Assembly (NCBI RefSeq): GCF_020103695.1
Contig: NZ_JAHXBF010000029.1
Span: 1-64,000, forward strand
Reading direction: 5' to 3'
Length of the DNA stretch: 64,000 nucleotides
Source: Hyalangium versicolor
GTDB taxonomy: Bacteria > Myxococcota > Myxococcia > Myxococcales > Myxococcaceae
The translations under genes and the position numbers were made by a program. Numbering within the stretch: position 1 is the stretch's first letter; every line of letters starts with the position of its first letter. The notes under the pieces were generated by a model. The model worked only from the letters and a program-made list of their open reading frames with translations, did no database searches and was not told the origin of the DNA. Shown here piece after piece: positions 58,327 through 64,000 of this stretch.

Positions 58327-58686
58327 GTGGCCCTCCGAAAGAAGAAGCCGAGCCCCCGTCTCGCCTCGAAAGCCGCTGCTCCCGCGAAAGCTGCCGCTCC
58401 CTCCTTCCGCGAGGCGGTGATGCAGGCCGTGCGCGCCATCCCCCGGGGAGAGGTGCGCTCGTACGCCCAGGTCGCGATGTACGCGGGGCGCCCGGGCGCG
58501 GCGCGCGGAGTGGGCCACGAGTTGAGGGATCTGCCTCAGACTCGCCCGGTGCCGTGGTGGCGCGTCATCCGTTCGGACAAGACCCTGGCTCCGTTCGTCG
58601 CCCATGAGCAGGCCCGCCGCCTTCGTGCGGAGGGAGTCGAAGTGACCGAGAGCGGCAAGCTGTTCCGCGTCAAAGTCCAGCGCTGA
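58327..58686 (+). CDS. alkyltransferase-like (ATL) DNA-repair protein
   Basis: 119 residues from GTG 58327. The C-terminal domain of O6-methylguanine methyltransferases is present (about 27-112): FREAVMQAVRAIPRGEVRSYAQVA, the Arg finger and DNA-binding GAARGVGHEL, and the active-site region VPWWRVIRSDK. The catalytic Cys of PCHRV is replaced by Trp (PWWRV, 76-80), so it cannot accept alkyl groups. ATL proteins bind O6-alkylguanine and hand it to nucleotide-excision repair. The family usually has PWHRV; here the next residue is also Trp. A 20-residue Lys/Ala-rich leader precedes the domain. Preceded by the palindrome at 58256. Confidence 0.9.
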   Translation: MALRKKKPSPRLASKAAAPAKAAAPSFREAVMQAVRAIPRGEVRSYAQVAMYAGRPGAARGVGHELRDLPQTRPVPWWRVIRSDKTLAPFVAHEQARRLRAEGVEVTESGKLFRVKVQR

Positions 58687-58704
58687 GCCAGCCCCCTCAA
58701 CGCG

Positions 58705-58740
58705 AAACGCCGCCCGATCCCAGAGGACCGAGCGGCGCTT
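58705..58740. terminator. bidirectional terminator hairpin candidate
   Basis: AAACGCCGC (58705-58713) pairs with GCGGCGCTT (58732-58740) with one mismatch, between the stop of the ATL gene and that of the convergent clpX gene. The A-rich left and T-ending right arms would give short A/T flanks on each strand. Confidence 0.5.
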
Positions 58741-58765
58741 GATGTCGCAAGAGAAGGACAGCGAG

Positions 58766-60046
58766 CTACGCCGTCTTCTTCTCCATCTTCTCCAGCGTGA
58801 TCTGCGGAGGCTCGTGCTTGGTGATCACCTGCTCGGTGATCTTGCACTCCTTCACACCCTCGCGGAACGGGACGTCGTACATGATGTCCAGCATCGCGTC
58901 CTCGATGATGGCCCGCAGACCGCGAGCCCCCGAGTTGCGGCGCATGGCCTCGCGCGCGATCGCCCGCAGCGACTCCTTCGTGAAGGTCAGCTTCACCTTC
59001 TCGATCTCGAAGAGCTTCTGGTACTGCTTCACCAGCGCGTTCTTCGGCTGCGTGAGGATCGTGACGAGATCGTCCTCCTTCAGATCGTTGAGCGTGGCCA
59101 CCATGGGCAGACGGCCGATGAACTCGGGGATCATCCCGAACTTCATCAGATCCTCGGGCTCCACCATGGCCAGCAGCTCACCCACGCTGCGCTCCTCGCG
59201 GTGGGTGATCCGCGCGCCGAAGCCCAGGCCCTTCTCGCCCACGCGGCGCTTGATGATGCCGTCGATGCCGTGGAACGCCCCGCCGCAGATGAACAGGATG
59301 TTCGTCGTGTCGACCTGGACGTACTCCTGCTGGTTGTACTTCTTCCCACCGCGCGGAGTGACGTTGGCCCGGGTGCCCTCGATGATCTTGAGGAGCGCCT
59401 GTTGAACGCCCTCGCCGCCCACGTCGCGGGTGGCGCTCGGCGTGTCGCCCTTGCGCGCGATCTTGTCGATCTCGTCGATATAGACGATGCCGCGCGAGGC
59501 CTTCTCCACGTCGTAGTCGGCGTTGTGGAGCAGGTTCTGGATGATGTTCTCCACGTCCTCACCCACGTAGCCGGCCTCGGTGAGGCTGGTGGCATCCGCG
59601 ATGGTGAACGGGACGTTGAGGAAGCGCGCCAGGGACTGCGCCAGCAGCGTCTTGCCGCTGCCCGTGGGGCCAATGAGCAGGATGTTGCTCTTGCTCAGCT
59701 CCACATCCTCGTTGCCCTGGGCCTTCACCCCGGGACGAGGCCGCGCCGCCGACTTCTTCTGGTAGATGCGCTTGTAGTGGTTGTACACCGCCACCGCGAG
59801 GACCTTCTTCGCCAGGTCCTGGCCGATCACGTAGTCGTCGAGGAACGCCTTGATCTCCGTCGGCGTCGGCAAGCTGACCTGCGGCTTGCCCTCCTCGCGC
59901 TCGTTCTCGTCCGCGATGATGTCGTTACACAGCTTGATGCATTCGTCGCAAATGTAGACCGTGGGGCCCGCGATGAGCTTGCGGACCTCGCGCTGCGACT
60001 TGCCGCAGAACGAACAGGACAGGTTGACGTGGTGCTCCTTCTTCAC
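58766..60046 (-). CDS. clpX: ATP-dependent Clp protease ATP-binding subunit ClpX
   Basis: 426 residues from GTG 60046, which has cggagg in front; a longer frame would add 11 basic residues. ClpX unfolds tagged proteins and feeds them into ClpP. The N-terminal zinc-binding domain has CSFC (11-14) and CDECIKLC (33-40), AAA+ motifs are GPTGSGKT (Walker A), IVYIDEID (Walker B) and the pore loop GYVGEDVE, and the sensor-2 arginine lies in ARGLRAIIED. The IGF-type loop for ClpP contact appears as GLGFGAR. No clpP or tig gene follows in the window, so it is not in the usual clpP-clpX-lon cluster here. Confidence 0.97.
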   Translation of the reverse strand: MKKEHHVNLSCSFCGKSQREVRKLIAGPTVYICDECIKLCNDIIADENEREEGKPQVSLPTPTEIKAFLDDYVIGQDLAKKVLAVAVYNHYKRIYQKKSAARPRPGVKAQGNEDVELSKSNILLIGPTGSGKTLLAQSLARFLNVPFTIADATSLTEAGYVGEDVENIIQNLLHNADYDVEKASRGIVYIDEIDKIARKGDTPSATRDVGGEGVQQALLKIIEGTRANVTPRGGKKYNQQEYVQVDTTNILFICGGAFHGIDGIIKRRVGEKGLGFGARITHREERSVGELLAMVEPEDLMKFGMIPEFIGRLPMVATLNDLKEDDLVTILTQPKNALVKQYQKLFEIEKVKLTFTKESLRAIAREAMRRNSGARGLRAIIEDAMLDIMYDVPFREGVKECKITEQVITKHEPPQITLEKMEKKTA

Positions 60047-60244
60047 TGCTAGCCTCCGAGTTCGCCGGACCCCGGTCACCCGGAGCCTACATCACCGCCA
60101 CACACCCGCTCGACAGGCTGCCCACGTCTCGAACAGCCGTCCCAACAAAATATAGGCCCCCGCCCGACCTACAGGAAGCCCAACAACGACATCCTGGTGT
60201 CGGACCCACATCCCTGGGGTCGGTCAGCGTTCGATAACAGTCGC

Positions 60245-60877
60245 TCAGGCGTTCGTCACGCTCGCAGCGAGCTCCTCCATGTCCTCGGCCAGGGCCGAGG
60301 CCCGCTCGGCGATGGCGGAAGGCACCTTCCGGCAGCCCGAGAGCTCGCTGGCGAGCTTCCGAGCGGCCTGAGCCAGCCTCCGCACCTGTAGGTTCTCCGG
60401 GGGCGCCTCCGGGGCTGGTTTGGGGAAGCGCTCGGCGAACTCCTTCTTCAGTTCGGTGGTCGGCTTCTCCGGGTTCCAGATGCTGTCTCGCAGTGAACGG
60501 TACTCGGACGGGGAGAGTTGTCCACGATCGGCCGCGTCCGCCAGGACTTCCACCACCTCGAAGGCGGGGGCCCGCTGGGGAAACTCCTCGTCCTTGAGGA
60601 CCTCGGGCTCCTCGTGCTTGGCCAGGAAGCTGAACGAGCGCGTCAGCTTGAGGGCCGTCTGCTTGCGGATGTGGAGCTCCTTCAGGCAGTAGGCCTCGAA
60701 GGACTCGTACCCCCACTCCTCGTACTTGGCTTCGTCTCGGACCTGGACGAGCAACTTGCCCAGCTCGGCCCAGGTGGACTTGAAGCGCTTGGCCGCCACG
60801 AGGATGGTGTGGCGGAAGGTACCTGCGGGGACGGATTTGACCTTGTTCTGGAGGTCGGCTTCGACTGCGGTGGCCAT
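60245..60877 (-). CDS. helical protein of unknown function
   Basis: 210 residues, no signal peptide or membrane helix. Almost entirely helical: a central block (about 30-90, FKSTWAELGKLLVQVRDE, WGYESFEAYCLKELHI, RKQTALKLTRSF) resembles phage and plasmid regulatory proteins of the DUF3102 type but is not clearly a member. A second helical part (LSPSEYRSLRDSIWNPEKP) follows, and the C-terminus has one Cys and many Ala/Glu residues. It may bind DNA through the RKQTALKLTRS segment, which looks like a recognition helix; this is inference. Between clpX and the AgmX-type gene, same strand. Confidence 0.7.
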   Translation of the reverse strand: MATAVEADLQNKVKSVPAGTFRHTILVAAKRFKSTWAELGKLLVQVRDEAKYEEWGYESFEAYCLKELHIRKQTALKLTRSFSFLAKHEEPEVLKDEEFPQRAPAFEVVEVLADAADRGQLSPSEYRSLRDSIWNPEKPTTELKKEFAERFPKPAPEAPPENLQVRRLAQAARKLASELSGCRKVPSAIAERASALAEDMEELAASVTNA

Positions 60878-60918
60878 GGCGGCGGTGTATCGCTCAGCCG
60901 CCCGGCCTGGGCAACAAC

Positions 60919-61836
60919 CTAACTCTTCTTACCCACAGTGAAGGCCAGGCCCACCGACGCCCGCTCGCCGTTGTAGGGCCTGAAGGGCCACTTCTGCAGC
61001 TCCGTCAGCAGGCATTCGTAGAGCGGGCCCTTCTTGAACTGCGGGTTGTCCACGTAGAGCTTGGCCACCTTCCCATCGTTGCCGATGACGAACTCGATGG
61101 GGACCTTGGCGAACAGGCCCGGCTGGCGCTCCGCCTCCTCCTTGAGGCAGCGGAAGAGCGTCTTCTGGTTGTTCTTCACCACCTTGTTGATGGCGCCCTG
61201 ATCGAACTCGGTGGCCATCTGCAGGCCGTCCGGATCCGTGGAGACGCTGCCCGCGGGCTTCTTCGCCGAAGCCACCGCCGAGGCCGGCGTGGTGGGCGTC
61301 GTCGTGCTCGGGGGCTTCGGCTTCACCGGCTCCGTGCCCTTGTCCGGCGTGGGCCGCGACGTGCTGGTCGGGTAGGCGATGAGATCCTCATCGTCCTTGC
61401 GAGCCTGGGCCAGGGTGATGGTGGGCAGCTCCACGGAGATGCCGGCGTACTCATCCTCCTCGCCGCCGGGGCCGTGCACCGCCGCCCAGCGCGCCACCTG
61501 CCACGCGGCGATCCCCAGGACCACCGTCACCGTCACGCCGATGCCCGCGAAGATCATCCGCTTGCGCTGGGTGCGTTGGCGCTCGGCGCGAACCTCCGCG
61601 TCCACGCGGGCCTTCGTCTGCGCGCGGGCCACATGGACCTTGAAGGCCCTCACGTCGCCAATGCGTACGAAGTCCCTCTCTCCGGGAGGAGCAATGAGGG
61701 TGTCCGCGGTCATCTCGCCCGTGTAGAGCTTCTCCACGAGTTCATGACCGCTCAAAGGTCCGAGGACGAGATCGCCCTGACGGAACAACCACTGCTGCGC
61801 GCCCTGCTCCGAATCGAGCTCTTGTCCGGCCACCAT
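60919..61836 (-). CDS. GYF-domain membrane protein with AgmX/PglI-like C-terminal domain
   Basis: 305 residues from ATG 61836. The N-terminal domain (about 15-75) has the GYF_2 pattern: QWLFRQGDLVLGPLSGHELVEKLYTGEMT, here seen as W-x-Y/F-RQGD and GPLS. A charged helix leads to one membrane segment (about 110-128, MIFAGIGVTVTVVLGIAAW). A Thr/Pro-rich linker follows, then a domain (about 215-305) with INKVVKNNQKTLFRCLKEE and KGPLYECLLTELQKWPFRPY, which is the AgmX/PglI C-terminal type: two Cys residues and a TonB-C-like fold. Such proteins belong to the gliding-motility (AgmX) or related envelope systems. Divergent from truA. Confidence 0.85.
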   Translation of the reverse strand: MVAGQELDSEQGAQQWLFRQGDLVLGPLSGHELVEKLYTGEMTADTLIAPPGERDFVRIGDVRAFKVHVARAQTKARVDAEVRAERQRTQRKRMIFAGIGVTVTVVLGIAAWQVARWAAVHGPGGEEDEYAGISVELPTITLAQARKDDEDLIAYPTSTSRPTPDKGTEPVKPKPPSTTTPTTPASAVASAKKPAGSVSTDPDGLQMATEFDQGAINKVVKNNQKTLFRCLKEEAERQPGLFAKVPIEFVIGNDGKVAKLYVDNPQFKKGPLYECLLTELQKWPFRPYNGERASVGLAFTVGKKS

Positions 61837-61903
61837 GCAGGGCGAAGTATCCTTGTCCCCATTCCCCGCCGCAACGCCCTCCCTCACCCGAGCCCCCTCC
61901 TTG

Positions 61904-62746
61904 ATGCGAATTCCCGTCGCCCTGTGGGTCTGGTACCACGGTGGAACCTTCCGAGGGTTCCAGCGCCAGGCCCAAGGCCCCACCGTTCAGGAGACCCTGG
62001 AGCAGGCGCTTCGCGAGGCAGGCGTGCCCTCGACGGGGGTGATGCCCGCCGGGCGCACGGACCGGGGCGTCCATGCTCGGATGCAGGTGGTGAGCCTGCG
62101 GATCGATCCTGAGGATTCCCCCCAGGCGCTCGCCCAGCGCTTGCCTGTCCTGCTCCCCCCGAGCCTCGGCATGTGTGTGGCGCGCAGACCTCACCCTTCC
62201 TTCCATGCGCAGTGGAGCGCCGTGGGGAAGACGTACCGGTACCGGGTGCAGTTGGGCGGGTCGGTGGCGCCGGAGTGGCGCCCCTATGTGATGGATGTGC
62301 GTGAGGAGCCCCGGCTCGCGCCGCATGACATCTCCCCCGGGCGGCTCGAGGAGCTGTTGCGCATGGCCGTGGGCCGACGGGACTTCGTGGCGTTCCACGA
62401 GAACTCCAGCCCGCGCAAGGAGCGCACGCTGGAGTCCGTTGCTCTAAAGGATCAGGGAGGCGGCCTGTTCGAGGTCATCCTCCGAGGAGACGCCTTCGCG
62501 CGCTACCAGGTGCGCTACCTCGTGGGCTCCGCGCTGCTCACCGCCGCGGGAGGACTTCCCGAGGAGCAGTGGCGTGCGGCGCTGGAGACCGGCGAGCGGA
62601 TCGTCGGGCTCAAGGCCGCGGCGCAGGGATTGGTGCTTTGGGAGGTGCGTTACCCGGCGGAGCTGGATCCGTTCACCCCCGCCGAGCGGGCCGCTCCCCC
62701 CGGTCTCCCGGAGGGGCCACCCTTCCTCGGCGCGCCGGAGGGGTGA
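61904..62746 (+). CDS. truA: tRNA pseudouridine(38-40) synthase
   Basis: 280 residues from ATG 61904. TruA converts U38-U40 of the anticodon arm of many tRNAs to pseudouridine. The catalytic aspartate is Asp53 in AGRTDRGVHA. Other family blocks are WYHGGTFRGFQRQ near the start, GKTYRYRVQ in the middle and ARYQVRYLVGSALLTAAGG near the end. The C-terminal 30 residues are Pro/Ala-rich and not part of the family core. Divergent from the AgmX/PglI-like gene with a 67-bp gap; a ribbon-helix-helix gene converges with it 10 bp behind its stop. Confidence 0.93.
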   Translation: MRIPVALWVWYHGGTFRGFQRQAQGPTVQETLEQALREAGVPSTGVMPAGRTDRGVHARMQVVSLRIDPEDSPQALAQRLPVLLPPSLGMCVARRPHPSFHAQWSAVGKTYRYRVQLGGSVAPEWRPYVMDVREEPRLAPHDISPGRLEELLRMAVGRRDFVAFHENSSPRKERTLESVALKDQGGGLFEVILRGDAFARYQVRYLVGSALLTAAGGLPEEQWRAALETGERIVGLKAAAQGLVLWEVRYPAELDPFTPAERAAPPGLPEGPPFLGAPEG

Positions 62747-62756
62747 AGCGCGTCGA

Positions 62757-62921
62757 TCAATCGACGAGCCGATCCTCGTACTTCACCAGCAGATCCGAGA
62801 TCGCCTCACGGAGGTACTCGCTCTGGCGGATGCGCGTGCTGCGCGACAGCTCCTTGAGCGCGTCCAGCTTCTCGCGGGAGAGACGGAAGACCACTGAGGT
62901 GAGGCGGGGATGAGTGTCCAA
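62757..62921 (-). CDS. 54-residue ribbon-helix-helix protein
   Basis: A short gene with a TTG start at 62921 behind ggaggt and stop at 62757-62759. The product starts with a strand (RLTSVVFRLS) and then a helix pair (EKLDALKELSRST, RQSEYLREAISDLLVKYEDRL), the CopG/Arc/MetJ ribbon-helix-helix pattern, so it should bind DNA as a dimer of dimers. No partner toxin adjoins. It ends 10 bp from the end of truA on the opposite strand. The size and the TTG start make it easy to miss, but the codon bias and pattern are strong. Confidence 0.75.
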   Translation of the reverse strand: MDTHPRLTSVVFRLSREKLDALKELSRSTRIRQSEYLREAISDLLVKYEDRLVD

Positions 62922-62981
62922 GTGCGAAACCTCCTACAGTTGCGCACAAAATCTCACAGCGCCTCGTGATCGCAAGAAAAG

Positions 62982-63488
62982 TCACCGTGATCCGATCGGG
63001 AAGCTCCACTGCAGGCCGAAGGATGCCTCGGTGTCCACGCGCATTCCTGATCCGAACCCGAGCGACAGTCCGAGCCCTCCATATAAGGAGAGGCGATCCG
63101 AGAGCGTGCGGCGCAGGCCGAACCCTATGCGAGGCCCTACCCACGTCCCAGAAAACAGCCGGACGGCGGCGCTGAGATCAAAGAAGGACTGCCACTCGTC
63201 GTGGCCGAAGAAGCTGCGGAAGCCGCTGATCAGCACCGCTCCCCTCCCCGCCTCGCCAAGTCCGCCGCGGATCAGGAGGAAGAGTTCGTCCCGATCATCG
63301 CCCACCGTGAGGCTGCCGCCGAGATCGAGGAACACGCCCGGCCCCGTCTTCGCCCGGTCGCCCTGGATGGCGTTGGTGTAGCCGGCTCCGGGGCCGGCCA
63401 GCAGGCTCAGTGCACGGTGCTGCTCGTAATACTGGGCCCGCGCGAGCGTGGGCACGGTGAGCAGCACGATCAGCAGCAACGTCCGCAC
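62982..63488 (-). CDS. exported outer-membrane-like protein
   Basis: 168 residues from GTG 63488, which gives a signal peptide (LLLIVLLTVPTLARAQ); the frame is open further up, but that part is antisense to larE. The mature part is glycine-rich and beta-like (LSLLAGPGAGYTNA, GPGVFLDLGGSLTVG, LFLLIRGGLGE, GPRIGFGLRRTL, LYGGLGLSLGFGSGM), so a small outer-membrane barrel is likely. It ends in SFPIGSR, without the usual terminal aromatic residue. Function unknown. It follows larE on the same strand with 14 bp between, so they may share a message. Confidence 0.68.
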   Translation of the reverse strand: MRTLLLIVLLTVPTLARAQYYEQHRALSLLAGPGAGYTNAIQGDRAKTGPGVFLDLGGSLTVGDDRDELFLLIRGGLGEAGRGAVLISGFRSFFGHDEWQSFFDLSAAVRLFSGTWVGPRIGFGLRRTLSDRLSLYGGLGLSLGFGSGMRVDTEASFGLQWSFPIGSR

Positions 63489-63502
63489 AGTGAGCGCGAT
63501 CC

Positions 63503-64000
63503 TCAGCTCACCACGGGCAGCGCGAAGCCCTGGCCCTGCGCCTGCGGCTTCACTCCCGCGGCCTCGTTCATCCGGCCCGAGCGGAACGGCTCGAGATCCA
63601 GCGCCACGAACTTGAAGCCCAGCGCCTTGAGCGCGGTGTTGATGCGCTCGCGCACGCCCGGGGCGAAGAAGCGCTCGTACTCCTCCGCCGCCAGCTCGAT
63701 TCGTGCCACCTCCTGGTGGTAGCGCACCCGGAACTGCCGGAAGCCCAGCCGCCGCAATTCCGACTCCGCGCTGGCGATCTGGAACAGGCGCTCCCGCGTC
63801 ACCGACGTCCCATACGGAATCCGCGAGGCCAGGCACGCCATCTGCGGCTTGTCCCACGTGGGCAGGCCCAGATGGTGGCTCCAGGCGCGGATCTCGTCCT
63901 TGGTCAGCCCCACCTGCGCCAGCGGGGACTGCACCTGATGCTCCTTGGCCGCCTTGTGCCCCGGGCGATGATCCTTGAAGTCATCCGCGTTGAAGCCGTC
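63503..64000 (-). CDS. larE: LarE-type sacrificial sulfur transferase, 5' end outside window
   Basis: The C-terminal 165 residues are in the window; the frame runs off the right edge. LarE adds sulfur to pyridinium-3,5-biscarboxylate mononucleotide in the synthesis of the nickel-pincer cofactor of lactate racemase and related enzymes. Visible family blocks: DGFNADDFKDHRPG at the edge, SPLAQVGLTKDEIRAWSHHLGLP, and KPQMACLASRIPYG, whose Cys corresponds to the sulfur-donor region. VRYHQEVARIELA and the end LGFKFVALDLEPFRSG are typical. larB and larC are not in the window and might lie to the right. Confidence 0.9.
   Translation of the reverse strand, partial: DGFNADDFKDHRPGHKAAKEHQVQSPLAQVGLTKDEIRAWSHHLGLPTWDKPQMACLASRIPYGTSVTRERLFQIASAESELRRLGFRQFRVRYHQEVARIELAAEEYERFFAPGVRERINTALKALGFKFVALDLEPFRSGRMNEAAGVKPQAQGQGFALPVVS

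Overview
The window reads as high-GC chromosomal DNA from a myxobacterium, most likely suborder Cystobacterineae (Archangium/Cystobacter/Hyalangium/Stigmatella-like). Reasons: a pfkA-pkn4 pair as known from Myxococcus xanthus, a DUF2381-type protein beside its usual small lipoprotein, two sigma-54 activators, FHA-domain regulators, an AgmX/PglI-type protein, many lipoproteins and strongly G/C-biased third codon positions. I saw no rRNA, tRNA, CRISPR array or intact insertion sequence.

Layout. 1-2138: partial DUF2381-like gene, lipoprotein, alpha/beta hydrolase. 2149-5766: the most unusual part. A 356-bp direct repeat (about 94% identical) flanks 2.9 kb holding a secreted toxin-like gene broken by one in-frame amber codon and an overlapping gene resembling type VI (DUF3396-like) immunity proteins. 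The right repeat is the 3' half of an intact gene; the left repeat is a detached copy of that 3' half. 6119-12670: TPR gene, then pfkA, pkn4, an exported protein and an FHA-GAF-sigma-54 activator, a compact phospho-signalling block. 12748-20816: lipoproteins, an ABM-family protein, a SnoaL-like protein, MazG-like protein and small membrane or envelope proteins. 20895-29115: mutL, an SDR/acyltransferase pair, a hybrid histidine kinase, a GNAT and an FHA-GGDEF cyclase. 29222-36614: large Cys-rich lipoprotein, DciA-like and CAP-domain genes, and a lytic transglycosylase.

36755-49942: accA-cmk operon, tandem ArsA/Get3-type ATPase, a two-component pair whose kinase looks degenerate, dCMP deaminase, glycosyltransferase, exported MsrA, Kelch lipoprotein and a trypsin-like lipoprotein. 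50060-64000: prkA divergent from a second Cys-rich lipoprotein, a lid-less DnaK paralogue, a clostripain-family peptidase, an alkyltransferase-like protein, clpX, a GYF/AgmX-type protein, truA, a 54-residue ribbon-helix-helix gene, an envelope protein and the partial larE gene.

Non-coding signals include two copies of a 21-bp palindrome (17737 and 58262) in front of unrelated genes, which suggests a shared regulator, and two copies of a 50-bp hairpin-bearing repeat behind genes (36629 and 46871). Where a start was moved from the longest frame, this rests on a Shine-Dalgarno match, signal-peptide position or family length, and is stated in the entry.
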